64,000 bases of DNA from an uncultured Paracoccaceae bacterium (GTDB taxonomy: Bacteria > Pseudomonadota > Alphaproteobacteria > Rhodobacterales > Rhodobacteraceae), in contig CAKZOU010000037.1 in assembly GCA_937138255.1 (NCBI GenBank), positions 1 to 64,000 of the forward strand. Direction: 5' to 3'. Of this stretch, positions 18,249 through 28,261 are shown piece after piece. Under the pieces are notes generated by a model. That model saw nothing but the letters and a program-made list of their open reading frames with translations. It was not told the origin of the DNA and made no database searches. Position numbers and translations under genes: made by a program. The stretch's first letter is position 1; each line of letters opens with the position of its first letter.

Positions 18249-19472
18249 ATGGATTATCAGACATTCTTCCGCACCGAGCTCGACCGGCTGAAAGCCGGCG
18301 GCAACTACCGCGTCTTCGCCGATCTTGAACGGCACAGAGGGGCCTTCCCCAGCGCCGATAATCATGTGGGCGACGCGGTGCGGAAAGTGACGATCTGGTG
18401 CTCGAACGATTACCTCGGGATGGGCCAACACCCCGATGTCATCGCCGCCATGCACGCCGCGATCGACCAGTCGGGCGCCGGGGCAGGGGGCACCCGCAAT
18501 ATCAGCGGAACCAACCATCACCACGTCCTGCTCGAACGCGAACTGGCCGATCTGCACGGCAAGGAAGCGGCGCTTCTCTTTACCTCGGGCTATGTCTCGA
18601 ACTGGGCCGCCCTTGGCACCCTCGGCGCCAAGATCCCCGGCCTCGTGATCCTGTCAGACGCGCTCAACCATGCCTCGATGATCGAAGGCATCCGCCATTC
18701 CAAGGCCGAGCGGATCATCTGGAAGCACAACGACCTCGAGGACCTGGAGCGCCATCTTGCCGCGCTCCCGGCGGACAAGCCCAAGCTCATCGCCTTTGAA
18801 AGCGTCTATTCGATGGACGGCGATATCGCCCCCATTCGCGGGATCTGCGATCTGGCCGACCGCTATGGCGCGATGACCTATCTCGACGAGGTTCATGCTG
18901 TCGGAATGTATGGCCCGCGCGGCGGCGGCATCGCCGAGCGCGAAGGGCTGATGGACCGGATCACCGTGATCGAAGGCACCCTTGGCAAGGCCTTCGGCGT
19001 GGTCGGCGGCTATATCGCGGCCAGCGCCGATCTGGTGGATTTCGTCCGCTCCTTCGCCTCGGGCTTCATCTTCACCACCGCCCTGCCGCCCGCCGTGGCC
19101 GCTGGCGCCTGCGCCTCGATCCGGCACCTCAAGGCCTCAAGCGCCGAGCGCACCGCGCAACAGGCGCGCGTGGCCGAGGTCCGCGCCCGCCTCGATGCCG
19201 CCGGTATTCCGCATATCCCGAACCCCAGCCACATCATCCCCGTGATGGTGGGCGATGCGGCCAAGTGCAAATACCTCTCGGATATCCTGATGGACCGGCA
19301 CGGGATCTATATCCAGCCGATCAACTATCCCACCGTGCCCAAAGGCACCGAGCGCCTGCGCATCACCCCCGGCCCGCTTCACAGCACCAAGGACGTCGAA
19401 CGCCTCGTCACCGCGCTTGAAGAGCTTTGGGCGCATTGCCAGCTCTCCAGAATGCCAATGGCCGCGCAATAG
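18249..19472 (+). CDS. hemA: 5-aminolevulinate synthase
   Basis: This 407-residue PLP enzyme condenses glycine with succinyl-CoA, the first step of tetrapyrrole synthesis by the C4 route of alphaproteobacteria. The PLP lysine is Lys247 in EGTLGKAFG. Other family motifs are [18 protein letters not shown] and the N-terminal [13 protein letters not shown]. The full usual length is present. It sits 12 bp behind a DUF302 gene in the sox locus and just before the glycine cleavage operon. An FNR-like box upstream suggests induction at low oxygen. Rhodobacter species often have a second ALA synthase (hemT); whether this genome does is not visible. Confidence 0.93.
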   Translation: MDYQTFFRTELDRLKAGGNYRVFADLERHRGAFPSADNHVGDAVRKVTIWCSNDYLGMGQHPDVIAAMHAAIDQSGAGAGGTRNISGTNHHHVLLERELADLHGKEAALLFTSGYVSNWAALGTLGAKIPGLVILSDALNHASMIEGIRHSKAERIIWKHNDLEDLERHLAALPADKPKLIAFESVYSMDGDIAPIRGICDLADRYGAMTYLDEVHAVGMYGPRGGGIAEREGLMDRITVIEGTLGKAFGVVGGYIAASADLVDFVRSFASGFIFTTALPPAVAAGACASIRHLKASSAERTAQQARVAEVRARLDAAGIPHIPNPSHIIPVMVGDAAKCKYLSDILMDRHGIYIQPINYPTVPKGTERLRITPGPLHSTKDVERLVTALEELWAHCQLSRMPMAAQ

Positions 19473-19480
19473 CGCGGCCA
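19459..19480. terminator. Bidirectional hairpin between hemA and the metallo-hydrolase
   Basis: TGGCCGCGC and GCGCGGCCA form a 9-bp stem with a 4-base loop that overlaps the hemA stop codon. A moderately T-rich stretch follows on the plus strand. It lies between convergent genes. Confidence 0.6.
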
Positions 19481-19505
19481 TCGTTGTTTCGTTAGTCCTT
19501 GACCC

Positions 19506-20420
19506 TCAGAACGCCGCGAAGCGATAGCCGGTCTCGGTCCGCTCGGCCTTGCCGATGCCGGGGTAGGGCAGGTGATAGCCTATCAGCGCCTTGCCGCTGT
19601 CGGCGAGGTGGCTCAGAAGGGCGGCCCGCGTGGTGGCGCCGGTCGATTGGTCCTGATCCGAGCCCGACGGCCAGAGCGGCTGTTCAAAGGCCAGGTGATG
19701 GTTGCCGATGGTGTCGCCAAGGATCATCAGCTGCTGATCGCCCTGAGCGATGTCGAACACCATATGCCCCGGCGTATGCCCCGGCTGCAAAAGCCCGATG
19801 ATCCCCGGCAGAACCTCGTCGCCATTGCCAAAGACCTCAAGCTGCCCGTCGATGGCGGTCAGATAGCGCAGCGCACCCGCGGCAAAGGCTTGGCGGTCGG
19901 GGCGAATGGTGTTGACCGTCTCGGGATCAAGCCAATAGTCGCGTTCGGTCAGGCCGATCATATGGCGGGCGTTGGTGAAGATCGGCTCGTCGAAATCGTC
20001 GAGCACGCCCCAGAGGTGATCGGGGTGGGCGTGGGTGAAGACCACATGGGTCACCTCATCCGCAGCCACGCCAAGGGCGTCGAGCGCCTCGCCCAACCGG
20101 CCAGCGCTCGATTGAAAATTCGCGCCCGCGCCCACGTCGAACAGCACCGTATTCTCGCCATCGCGCAGAAGGGTCACGTTACAATCGGGCGAGAACTGCT
20201 CGGTCCCGAGGTTATAGCGGGCAAGGATCGCCGCCGCTTCCTCGGCCGGCAGATCGCCGATCACCATGCTTCCCGGCAGCACGAGGTTGCCATCGCTCAA
20301 CGTGTCGATCTGATAGCCGCCCACGGTCACGCTCGCCTGCGCCCAGACCGGGACAAGCCCGCCCGCCGCCGCGACAGCCGCGCCGCCCTGTTTCATGAAA
20401 GTCCGACGTGTCACGCGCAT
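19506..20420 (-). CDS. Tat-exported metallo-beta-lactamase-fold hydrolase (SoxH-like)
   Basis: This 304-residue protein starts with a twin-arginine leader (VTRRTFMKQGG) and is probably periplasmic. The MBL-fold metal motif THAHPDHLWG is intact, as are further ligand positions in QPGHTPGHMV and ILGDTIGNHH. Sox loci of Paracoccus and relatives carry soxH, a metallo-hydrolase of this kind and size that is not essential for thiosulfate oxidation. The upstream region holds an ATATTCAA half-site like those at soxX and soxB (20441-20448), hinting at the same regulon. The substrate is unknown, and assignment as true soxH is tentative. Confidence 0.8.
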   Translation of the reverse strand: MRVTRRTFMKQGGAAVAAAGGLVPVWAQASVTVGGYQIDTLSDGNLVLPGSMVIGDLPAEEAAAILARYNLGTEQFSPDCNVTLLRDGENTVLFDVGAGANFQSSAGRLGEALDALGVAADEVTHVVFTHAHPDHLWGVLDDFDEPIFTNARHMIGLTERDYWLDPETVNTIRPDRQAFAAGALRYLTAIDGQLEVFGNGDEVLPGIIGLLQPGHTPGHMVFDIAQGDQQLMILGDTIGNHHLAFEQPLWPSGSDQDQSTGATTRAALLSHLADSGKALIGYHLPYPGIGKAERTETGYRFAAF

Positions 20421-20565
20421 GATGAGGCTCCCTCTCTCACATATTCAACTTTCGTGATCTGTAATCGCATCTTAGCACATTTGCGAGTCCAATTCTGCAG
20501 GCACGGTATTCAACAGTATGCCGAAAACACTTGCCGCCTCGGGGGCGAATCCACTAAAGCGAGGA

Positions 20566-20715
20566 TGTGCGACGGGAGAACTGGACCCGCCAGTGCCGAA
20601 GGAGCAACCGCCCCGGTAAACTCTCAGGCAAACGGACCGACGCACATCTGGAACTCTGGAGAGAGGCGCACCAGCGCACGCCGAAGGGATAACGATCTCA
20701 GGCGAAAGGACAGAG
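20566..20715 (+). promoter_or_regulatory. Tandem glycine riboswitch
   Basis: Two consecutive glycine aptamers lie upstream of gcvT. In the first (20566-20646), P1 pairs TGTGCG with CGCACA. In the second (20654-20715), P1 pairs CTCTG with CAGAG. Both contain the family core: GCCGAAGGAGCAA with CTCTCAGGCAAACGGAC in the first, and GCCGAAGGGATAA with TCTCAGGCGAAAGGAC in the second. The linker is 7 bases. Glycine binding normally turns on the glycine cleavage operon that follows. Confidence 0.95.
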
Positions 20716-20790
20716 GGGGCATCGAACAGCGAGGCGGAGCCTTGCGACGATGCCGGACGGTCCTGCGCCACCGGTGACACTGGAGGAATG

Positions 20791-21921
20791 ATGACCGACC
20801 TGAAGCGCACCCCGCTTTACGACCTGCACCTCGACCTTGGGGCCAAGATGGTCCCCTTCGCGGGCTATGAGATGCCCGTTCAATACCCGATGGGCGTGAT
20901 GCAGGAACACCTGCACACCCGCGCCAAGGCTGGCCTTTTCGATGTGAGCCACATGGGCCAGATCATCCTGCGGGCGAAGTCGGGCGATACGGCCGATGCA
21001 GCCCTTGCCCTCGAAAGCCTCGTGCCGGTCGATATCCTCGGCCTGAAAGAGGGCCGCCAGCGCTATGCGCTGTTCACCAACAACGAAGGCGGCATCCTCG
21101 ACGATCTGATGGTGGCCAATCGCGGCGATCACCTGTTCCTCGTCGTCAACGCCGCCTGCAAGGAGGCCGACGCCGCGCATCTTGCCGCCCACCTCTCGGG
21201 CGCCTGCGAGATCGAGGTCATCACCGACCGCGCCCTTCTGGCCCTGCAAGGCCCCGATGCCGAGGCGGCCCTTGCCGCCCATGTGCCGGCCGTGGCCAAT
21301 ATGGCCTTCATGGATGTGATCATCGCCCCTTCCGCCTTTGGCGATCTGTGGATTTCCCGCTCGGGCTATTCCGGCGAGGATGGCTACGAGATTTCGGTTG
21401 CGAACGATCAGGCCGCGGCCCTGACCCGCGCCCTTCTGGCCGATGATCGTGTGGCCCCCATCGGCCTTGGCGCCCGCGACAGCCTTCGCCTCGAGGCGGG
21501 CCTCTGCCTCTATGGCTCCGATCTCGACACCGCGACGACCCCGGTCGAAGCCGCGCTCAACTGGGCCATGCAGAAATCCCGCCGCGCCGGTGGCGACCGC
21601 GAAGGCGGCTTTCCCGGCGCTGCCCGCATTCTGGCCGAGCTGGCAAATGGCCCCGCCCGCCTGCGGATCGGCCTTCTGCCCGAGGGCCGCGCGCCCATGC
21701 GCGCCGAGACCCCGCTTTTCGCCTCGGAATCGGGCGGCGAACCCATTGGCACCGTGACCTCCGGCGCCTTCGGCCCCTCGATCGGGCGCCCGATGTCGAT
21801 GGGCTATATCGCAACGGAACATTCCGCCGCAGGCACCCAAATCTGGGGTGAGGTGCGTGGCAAAAGACTTCCCGCGGTGGTAACGGCCATGCCATTCCGC
21901 CCGGCCGGATACAAACGCTAA
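20791..21921 (+). CDS. gcvT: Glycine cleavage system aminomethyltransferase (T protein)
   Basis: This 376-residue T protein transfers the aminomethyl carbon from lipoyl-H protein to tetrahydrofolate. Typical parts are the N-terminal LYDLHLDLGAKMVPFAGYEMPVQY region (split here by family motifs), FDVSHMGQ, the folate-site RSGYSGEDGYEI and the LRLEAGLCLYG motif. Two ATGs are adjacent at 20788 and 20791. The second has a more workable spacing from GGAGG at 20782-20786. It is the first gene of the gcvTHP operon, under the tandem glycine riboswitch. Confidence 0.95.
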   Translation: MTDLKRTPLYDLHLDLGAKMVPFAGYEMPVQYPMGVMQEHLHTRAKAGLFDVSHMGQIILRAKSGDTADAALALESLVPVDILGLKEGRQRYALFTNNEGGILDDLMVANRGDHLFLVVNAACKEADAAHLAAHLSGACEIEVITDRALLALQGPDAEAALAAHVPAVANMAFMDVIIAPSAFGDLWISRSGYSGEDGYEISVANDQAAALTRALLADDRVAPIGLGARDSLRLEAGLCLYGSDLDTATTPVEAALNWAMQKSRRAGGDREGGFPGAARILAELANGPARLRIGLLPEGRAPMRAETPLFASESGGEPIGTVTSGAFGPSIGRPMSMGYIATEHSAAGTQIWGEVRGKRLPAVVTAMPFRPAGYKR

Positions 21922-21942
21922 GTCCAACTGGAGAAACAAGAA

Positions 21943-22302
21943 ATGAAATACACCGAAGAACACGAATGGCTCCGCGTCGAGGGTGACGTGATCGTCGTCG
22001 GCATCACCGAGCACGCCAGCGAACAGCTGGGTGATATCGTTTTCGTCGATCTGCCCGAGGCCGACACCGAGGTCGCCAAGGATGACGAAGTTGCCGTGAT
22101 CGAAAGCGTCAAGGCCGCCTCAGATATCCTCGCGCCGCTTGATGGCACTGTCGTCGAGGTGAACGACGTGCTCGCCGACAATCCGGGCCTCGTGAACGAA
22201 GACCCGCTGGGCGATGGCTGGTTCTTCAAGATGAAGATCGAAGATCTCTCCGTGCTCGACGATCTGATGGACGAAGCCGCCTACAAAGATTTCATCGGCT
22301 GA
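21943..22302 (+). CDS. gcvH: Glycine cleavage system H protein
   Basis: This 119-residue lipoyl carrier shuttles the aminomethyl group between P and T proteins. The lipoyl lysine is in the motif [12 protein letters not shown]. The length is normal for the family. It lies 21 bp after gcvT. Confidence 0.97.
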   Translation: MKYTEEHEWLRVEGDVIVVGITEHASEQLGDIVFVDLPEADTEVAKDDEVAVIESVKAASDILAPLDGTVVEVNDVLADNPGLVNEDPLGDGWFFKMKIEDLSVLDDLMDEAAYKDFIG

Positions 22303-22326
22303 TCCCGGCCCGTTGAAACCGATCCG

Positions 22327-22349
22327 GCGGGGGCGGTCGTCGCCCCCGC
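22327..22349 (+). terminator. GC-rich hairpin between gcvH and gcvP
   Basis: GCGGGGGCG-GTCGT-CGCCCCCGC is a 9-bp stem, followed by a run of nine C rather than T. It is probably an mRNA stabiliser or partial attenuator that lets gcvH exceed gcvP. Confidence 0.5.
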
Positions 22350-22383
22350 ACCCCCCCCCGTAATCCCCTTTGGGAGTGGCACC

Positions 22384-25233
22384 ATGCCGTTTGAACCGAC
22401 CGATTATCTTCCCTACGATTTTGCCAACCGCCGCCACATCGGCCCCTCGCCCGAGGAAATGGCCGAGATGCTCAAGGTCGTCGGCGCCGAAAGCCTCGAT
22501 GCGCTCATCGACGAGACCGTGCCGCGCTCGCTGCGCCAGCACGAGCCTTTGGATTTCGGCAAGCCCAAGTCGGAAGGCGAGCTTCTGTTCTTCCTCGGTC
22601 AGGTCGCCAAGAAGAACCAGGTCCTGACCTCGCTCATCGGTCAGGGCTATTACGGCACGGTCACGCCCCCCGCGATCCAGCGCAACATCCTTGAAAACCC
22701 GGCGTGGTATACCGCCTATACCCCCTATCAGCCCGAGATTTCCCAAGGCCGCCTCGAGGCGCTTTTGAACTACCAGACGATGATCTGCGATCTCACCGGC
22801 CTCGAGATCGCCAACGCCTCCCTCCTCGATGAAGCCACCGCCGCCGCCGAGGCCATGACCATGGCGCAGCGGGTCGCGAAATCGAAGGCCAAGGCCTTCT
22901 TCGTCGATCAGGATTGCCACCCCCAGAACATCGCCGTGATCCAGACCCGCGCCGCGCCGCTCGGGATTGAGGTGATCGTCGGCAACCCCGATGAAATGGA
23001 TGCCGATGCCGTTTTCGGCGGGATCTTCCAGTATCCCGGCACCTACGGCCATGTCCGCGATTTCTCGGACGTGATCGCCAAGCTCCACGCCGCCAAGGCC
23101 ATCGCCATTGTTGCCGCCGACCCCCTGTCGCTCACGCTTTTGAAAGAGCCGGGCGCGATGGGCGCCGATATCGCTGTCGGCTCGACCCAGCGCTTTGGTG
23201 TGCCCTTGGGCTATGGCGGCCCGCACGCCGCCTATTTCGCCTGCAAGGACGAATACAAACGCTCCATGCCGGGCCGGATCGTCGGCGTCTCGGTCGATAG
23301 CCACGGGCATCCCGCCTATCGCCTCTCGCTCCAGACCCGCGAACAGCACATCCGCCGCGAGAAAGCGACCTCAAACGTCTGCACCGCGCAGGCGCTTCTG
23401 GCGGTCATGGCCTCGATGTATGCGGTTTTTCATGGCCCCAAGGGCCTTCAGGCCATCGCCCAGCGGATTCACCGCAAGACAGTCCGCCTTGCCCGCGGGC
23501 TTGAGGAGGCGGGCTTCAAGGTCGCGCCCGAGGTGTTCTTCGATACGATCACGGTCGAAGTGGGCCCCTTGCAGGCCGCCGTCATGCAGCTTGCCGTCGA
23601 GAACGGGATCAACCTGCGCCAGATCGGCAAGACCAAGGTCGGCATCAGCCTCGACGAGCGCACCCGCCGCACGACCATCGAGGCCGTCTGGCGCGCCTTC
23701 GGCATTGATCGCAAGGATGACGATCTGACCCATCGCTACAGGGTGCCGGAAGAGCTGCACCGTCAGTCCGACTATCTCACCCACCCGATCTTCCACATGA
23801 ACCGCGCCGAGACCGAGATGATGCGCTATATGCGCCGCCTGTCGGATCGCGACCTTGCGCTTGATCGCGCGATGATCCCCCTCGGCTCCTGCACCATGAA
23901 GCTGAACGCCGCGGTCGAGATGATGCCGATCACATGGCCCGAGTTCGCCTTTTTGCACCCCTTCGTGCCGCTCGATCAGGCCGCCGGCTATCAGGAGATG
24001 ATCACCGATCTTTCCGCCAAGCTCTGCACCGTCACCGGTTATGACGCCATGTCGATGCAGCCCAACTCGGGCGCGCAGGGCGAATATGCGGGCCTGCTGA
24101 CGATCATGGCCTATCACCGCGCCCGCGGCGACGATCAGCGCCGCATCTGCCTCATCCCCGTCTCGGCCCATGGCACCAACCCCGCCTCGGCCCAGATGTG
24201 CGGCATGGAGGTGGTCGTGGTGAAATCGACCGAAGAGGGCAATATCGACGTGGCCGATTTCCGCGCCAAGGCCGAGGCCGCGGGCGACCGTCTGGCGGCG
24301 TGCATGATCACCTATCCCTCGACCTTCGGCGTGTTTGAAGAAACCGTCCGCGAGGTCTGCGAGATCACGCATACCTTCGGCGGTCAGGTTTATATCGACG
24401 GCGCCAACATGAACGCCATGGTCGGCCTCGCCCGGCCCGGCGATCTGGGCGGCGACGTGAGCCACCTCAACCTGCACAAGACCTTCGCCATCCCGCACGG
24501 CGGTGGCGGCCCCGGCATGGGCCCGATCGGTGTCAAGGCGCATCTCGCGCCCTATCTGCCCGGTCACCCCGAAACCGGCGGCGCCGAAGGCCCCGTTTCT
24601 GCCGCGCCGTGGGGCTCGGCCTCGATCCTGCTGATCTCATGGGCCTATGTGCTGATGATGGGGGGCAGGGGCCTGACGCAGGCGACGAAGGTGGCGATCC
24701 TCAACGCCAACTACATCGCCAAGCGGCTCGAGGCGGGCTACGAGATCGCCTATTCGGGCCGCAATGGCCGCGTGGCGCATGAGTGCATCGTCGACACCCG
24801 CCCCTTCGCCGACAGTGCGGGCGTTACGGTCGACGATATCGCCAAGCGCCTGATCGACAACGGCTTCCACGCGCCGACCATGAGCTGGCCGGTGGCCGGC
24901 ACGCTGATGGTCGAGCCCACCGAGTCGGAGACCAAGGCCGAGCTTGACCGGTTCTGCAACGCCATGCTCGACATCCGCGCCGAGATCGCCAAGGTCGAGG
25001 CCGGCGACTGGCCGCAGGACAACAACCCCCTCTGCAACGCGCCCCACACGGTCGAAGACCTCGTGTCGGACTGGGATCGCCCCTACACCCGCAAAGAGGG
25101 CTGTTTCCCCGCAGGCTCCTTCCGCGTCGACAAATACTGGTCGCCGGTCAACCGCGTCGACAACGTCTATGGCGACCGGCACCTGATCTGCACCTGCCCG
25201 CCGCTCGAGGACTATATCGAAGCGGCCGAATAG
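22384..25233 (+). CDS. gcvP: Glycine dehydrogenase (decarboxylating), P protein
   Basis: This is the 949-residue PLP-dependent glycine decarboxylase of the cleavage system, in the fused single-chain form. The N-terminal half begins with [13 protein letters not shown]. The PLP lysine lies in the glycine-rich segment [20 protein letters not shown] in the C-terminal half. The full family length is present. It completes the riboswitch-controlled gcvTHP operon. The shared L protein (lipoamide dehydrogenase) is not in the window. A strong terminator follows. Confidence 0.97.
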   Translation: MPFEPTDYLPYDFANRRHIGPSPEEMAEMLKVVGAESLDALIDETVPRSLRQHEPLDFGKPKSEGELLFFLGQVAKKNQVLTSLIGQGYYGTVTPPAIQRNILENPAWYTAYTPYQPEISQGRLEALLNYQTMICDLTGLEIANASLLDEATAAAEAMTMAQRVAKSKAKAFFVDQDCHPQNIAVIQTRAAPLGIEVIVGNPDEMDADAVFGGIFQYPGTYGHVRDFSDVIAKLHAAKAIAIVAADPLSLTLLKEPGAMGADIAVGSTQRFGVPLGYGGPHAAYFACKDEYKRSMPGRIVGVSVDSHGHPAYRLSLQTREQHIRREKATSNVCTAQALLAVMASMYAVFHGPKGLQAIAQRIHRKTVRLARGLEEAGFKVAPEVFFDTITVEVGPLQAAVMQLAVENGINLRQIGKTKVGISLDERTRRTTIEAVWRAFGIDRKDDDLTHRYRVPEELHRQSDYLTHPIFHMNRAETEMMRYMRRLSDRDLALDRAMIPLGSCTMKLNAAVEMMPITWPEFAFLHPFVPLDQAAGYQEMITDLSAKLCTVTGYDAMSMQPNSGAQGEYAGLLTIMAYHRARGDDQRRICLIPVSAHGTNPASAQMCGMEVVVVKSTEEGNIDVADFRAKAEAAGDRLAACMITYPSTFGVFEETVREVCEITHTFGGQVYIDGANMNAMVGLARPGDLGGDVSHLNLHKTFAIPHGGGGPGMGPIGVKAHLAPYLPGHPETGGAEGPVSAAPWGSASILLISWAYVLMMGGRGLTQATKVAILNANYIAKRLEAGYEIAYSGRNGRVAHECIVDTRPFADSAGVTVDDIAKRLIDNGFHAPTMSWPVAGTLMVEPTESETKAELDRFCNAMLDIRAEIAKVEAGDWPQDNNPLCNAPHTVEDLVSDWDRPYTRKEGCFPAGSFRVDKYWSPVNRVDNVYGDRHLICTCPPLEDYIEAAE

Positions 25234-25256
25234 GCGGGCGACAGCACAGAAAAGAT

Positions 25257-25287
25257 CGGGGGGCCACTGGCCCCCCGTTTCGTTTCC
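25257..25287 (+). terminator. Rho-independent terminator after gcvP
   Basis: CGGGGGGCC (25257-25265) pairs with GGCCCCCCG (25269-25277), loop of 3, followed by TTTCGTTT. It lies between gcvP and the convergent permease gene and could act in both directions. Confidence 0.8.
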
Positions 25288-25304
25288 AGCGATGTGCGCG
25301 ACGA

Positions 25305-26519
25305 TCAGCCCGGCGACAAGCCCCTGAGCCGCTCGGACCGGCGCCGCAGAAGCTCGACCGTGGTCAGAAGCATGATCGAGATCACCACAAGGATCGTCGC
25401 GGCGGCGAGGATCGTCGGCGAGATCTGCTCGCGCAGGCCGGTGAACATCTGCCACGGCAGGGTCTGCTGCCGGGCGGAGCCGACGAAGAGCACAACGACC
25501 ACCTCGTCGAACGAGGTGATAAAGGCGAAAAGCCCGCCCGAGATCACGCCCGGAAGGATAAGCGGCATCTGCACCCGGAAGAAGGTCGTCACCGGATTGG
25601 CGCCCATGTTGGCGGCGGCACGGGTCAGCGAATTGTCAAAGCCCACGAGCGTTGCCGTCACCGTGATGATGACGAAGGGGACACCCAGAACCGCATGGGC
25701 GAGGATCACTTTGACATAGCCCACGAAGGTCTGGCTGAGGCCGAGGTTCAGCTCGATCCAGTTGCCCAAGGGCGCATAGAAGAAGAACATCCCCGTGGCC
25801 GAGATGATGAGCGGCACGATCATCGGCGAGATCAGGATCGCCATGATCGCCCGCCGCGCCGGAACGTGGCTCTGGCTCAGACCGATCGCCGCAAGCGTGC
25901 CAAGGCTCACCGAGATCACCGTCGCAATCGGCGCGATGATGAGCGAGTTCTTCAGGGGGATCATCCATTCCTCGGTTGTGAGGAAGTTGCGATAGTGCTT
26001 GAGCGAATAGCCCGCCGCCTCGAAATTCAGCATCTCGGGCGTGAAGGTGAAGAAATCCTGCGCGTTGAAGCTCAGCCACATGACCGGCATAAGAGGCGCG
26101 ATCAGGAAGAAGAAGATCAGCCCACAGATAAGCATGAACGCGTTGTGCCAAAGCGTCTGGCCTGCGGTGTAGTAGACCGGCACGTTCTTGCGATATTCGC
26201 CGCGATCGAGCCAATAGATGAACCAGCTCAGAACCGCCCCGATCAGAACGCCCGAAACGACACCGCCGGCGCTGCCGGTCGTCAATCCGGCGAGGCCCAG
26301 AATGACGATGGTGCCAAGGCGGCTCTGGGTCCGGCCAAAGGGCAGCTTGTCGATGGCGAAGGCGATGATCGCGCCGAGGATACCGCCGATCAAGAAGCCG
26401 ATCCACGGCTCGCCATAGGCATTGCCCACGACAAAGCCGAACATCGCCGCCAGAAGCGCGGAAAGCGGCGCGGTGAAGGTGGCGAAGGGCGGGCGGAACT
26501 CTGCGGTTGTGCTTGCCAT
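25305..26519 (-). CDS. ABC permease, PotC-like with an extra N-terminal membrane domain
   Basis: This 404-residue permease is about 130 residues longer than normal PotC. The C-terminal part (about 120-404) is a standard permease with the EAA loop RAAANMGANPVTTFFRVQMP. The N-terminal extension (about 1-110) has three or four extra hydrophobic segments rich in glycine (GFVVGNAYGEPWIGFLIGG, then LGLAGLTTGSAGGVVSG). It is the last gene of a minus-strand importer operon, 4 bp after the PotB-like gene. The role of the added domain is unknown; anchoring or regulation is possible. Confidence 0.88.
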   Translation of the reverse strand: MASTTAEFRPPFATFTAPLSALLAAMFGFVVGNAYGEPWIGFLIGGILGAIIAFAIDKLPFGRTQSRLGTIVILGLAGLTTGSAGGVVSGVLIGAVLSWFIYWLDRGEYRKNVPVYYTAGQTLWHNAFMLICGLIFFFLIAPLMPVMWLSFNAQDFFTFTPEMLNFEAAGYSLKHYRNFLTTEEWMIPLKNSLIIAPIATVISVSLGTLAAIGLSQSHVPARRAIMAILISPMIVPLIISATGMFFFYAPLGNWIELNLGLSQTFVGYVKVILAHAVLGVPFVIITVTATLVGFDNSLTRAAANMGANPVTTFFRVQMPLILPGVISGGLFAFITSFDEVVVVLFVGSARQQTLPWQMFTGLREQISPTILAAATILVVISIMLLTTVELLRRRSERLRGLSPG

Positions 26520-26523
26520 GATC

Positions 26524-28188
26524 TCAGCCCCCCAGCTTCACGTTGTCGATGCCCACGATCCGGTCGTAGAGCCAGTAGAGCAGCATGACCACCGCCAGAA
26601 GGATCGTCCCCAGCGCGGCCGCAAGGCCCCAGTTGAGCGAGGACGAGATGTGATAGGCGATCCGGTTCGAAATGAAGACACCATCGGTGCCGCCGACGAT
26701 CTCGGGCGTGATGTAATAGCCGATGGCAAGGATGAACACGAGGATCGAACCCGCGCCGATGCCCGGAACCGACTGCGGGAAATAGACCCGCCAGAAGGCG
26801 GTCCAGTTGGTCGCGCCAAGGCTCTTGGCGGCCCGCAGATAGGTGGGCGGTATGGTTTTCATCACCGAATAGAGCGGCAGGATCATGAACGGCAGAAGGA
26901 TATGCGTCATGGCGATGATCGTGCCGGTGGAGTTGTTCATCATGATGAGCCGGCTGTCATCGGCCACAAAGCCAAGCCAGACGAGGATATCGTTGATCAC
27001 CCCCTGCTGTTGCAAGAGCACCTTCCACGCCGAGGTCCGCACCAGAAGCGAGGTCCAGAAAGGCAGGAGAACGAGGATCATCAACACGTTGGCCGACCGC
27101 ATCGGCAGGTTGGCCAGAAGCCAGGCCACCGGATAGCCCAAAAGGATACAGCTGACGGTGATGACCATCGACATGATGAGCGTGCGGTTGAAGAGCTTGA
27201 GATAGAGCCGCTCATTATCCGGGCGCTGTTCGATGCCATCGGGCGTCAGCTTCATGTCGACCGCATTGAGGAAATAGCCCGAAGTGTATTGCGAGCCAAA
27301 GACCTTGAGCAGCGCCCAGGTCTCGCCAGACACCCACTTGTCGTCGATATCCTCGAAATAGGCGCGGAACCCGGTGGCCGGCATATCGGCGATATTGGCC
27401 ACGGCCGCCTGAAGCTCTGCCGCACCGCTGCCGCCATAGGCGGCCACGGCGCTTTGCGTTGCCGGGTCGGCCAGATCCAGCGCCAGGGCGGCATAGACAC
27501 CGGCCCAGGGCTTTTTCTTCGACACATCGTCTTCGTCGACAACGGCGGTGAAAAGCGCCCAGTCGGCATAGGCGCGCGACGCCCAAGGCAGGAGCGCTGC
27601 GGCTTCGCCGGAGAGGGTAAAGCCGAGATCATCCGAGGCTTCGAGCGAGGTGAGGTCGGTCAGAAGGCCAAGGCGTTCGTCAAGAAGATCCTCGCCCCCG
27701 TCGCCCTGCATCAGCTCATGCCAGAACGGCCCTTTGACCATCCCGCTGTCGGCATCCTTGAAGAAATCCTCGAAATCCTCGCCCATATCCTCAAGCTTGC
27801 GGCCCGAGGTGCGAAAGAGCGAGGAAATGCCGGATTTTTCGTAATTCAGGCGGGAGCCGAGGCGCGTATGCGCCTTCGCTTCGACCGCCCGATACATATC
27901 GAGATAAAGCACCCGGAACAGCATCTCGTCCGTGGTGGCCTCATCCGCCGAAACGTCAGCGATCATCGCGACAGTCTGCGGCAGGGTGTTGGACACGATC
28001 TGGTTCTCGACCGACCGGAACAGCATCGAGGCGATCGGGATAATGAATGTAATGACAACAAAGGCCAGAAGCGGCGAGATCAGCAAAAGCGCGCGGATCT
28101 TCTGGCGGCGCAGGGCGCGGGCGAGGCTGGTTTTCAGCGGAACGCCGTCGGCCGATAGCATGGGCCCGGATTGGGTCGTCTCGCTCAT
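26524..28188 (-). CDS. ABC permease, PotB-like with a large extracytoplasmic insertion
   Basis: This 554-residue permease is nearly twice normal PotB length. After the first membrane segment (about residues 33-57, ISPLLAFVVITFIIPIASML) comes an extracytoplasmic region of about 265 residues (58-325). The normal permease core follows, with the EAA loop RAAKSLGATNWTAFWRVYFP. The insertion is acidic and mostly helical in look, and I recognise no domain. I chose ATG 28188 since GGGGAGA lies just upstream; a longer frame to 28233 has none. The insertion may be a second substrate-capture or docking domain, which is inference. Confidence 0.88.
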   Translation of the reverse strand: MSETTQSGPMLSADGVPLKTSLARALRRQKIRALLLISPLLAFVVITFIIPIASMLFRSVENQIVSNTLPQTVAMIADVSADEATTDEMLFRVLYLDMYRAVEAKAHTRLGSRLNYEKSGISSLFRTSGRKLEDMGEDFEDFFKDADSGMVKGPFWHELMQGDGGEDLLDERLGLLTDLTSLEASDDLGFTLSGEAAALLPWASRAYADWALFTAVVDEDDVSKKKPWAGVYAALALDLADPATQSAVAAYGGSGAAELQAAVANIADMPATGFRAYFEDIDDKWVSGETWALLKVFGSQYTSGYFLNAVDMKLTPDGIEQRPDNERLYLKLFNRTLIMSMVITVSCILLGYPVAWLLANLPMRSANVLMILVLLPFWTSLLVRTSAWKVLLQQQGVINDILVWLGFVADDSRLIMMNNSTGTIIAMTHILLPFMILPLYSVMKTIPPTYLRAAKSLGATNWTAFWRVYFPQSVPGIGAGSILVFILAIGYYITPEIVGGTDGVFISNRIAYHISSSLNWGLAAALGTILLAVVMLLYWLYDRIVGIDNVKLGG

Positions 28189-28221
28189 TGTCTCTCCCCG
28201 CGTGGTCTTTACTCTAGGGTA

Positions 28222-28245
28222 GGGAAGGGCCAACCGGCCCTTCCC
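28222..28245 (-). terminator. Intra-operon stem-loop downstream of the binding-protein gene
   Basis: GGGAAGGGCC and GGCCCTTCCC form a perfect 10-bp stem with a 4-base loop, between the binding protein and PotB-like genes. No T tract follows on the minus strand, so it is a likely stabiliser or attenuator. The first importer operon has a similar hairpin at 2411-2438. Confidence 0.55.
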
Positions 28246-28261
28246 CTTGTTTGTCAGGCGA

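Noticed and set aside
22351-22359. Run of nine C between gcvH and gcvP
   Set aside because: It could be a slippage site, but it lies outside coding sequence and has no evident function.
26422-28158. A 578-residue plus-strand frame
   Set aside because: It lies antisense to the PotB-like permease, including its unusual insertion. The minus-strand reading has membrane helices and the EAA loop and is the real gene.
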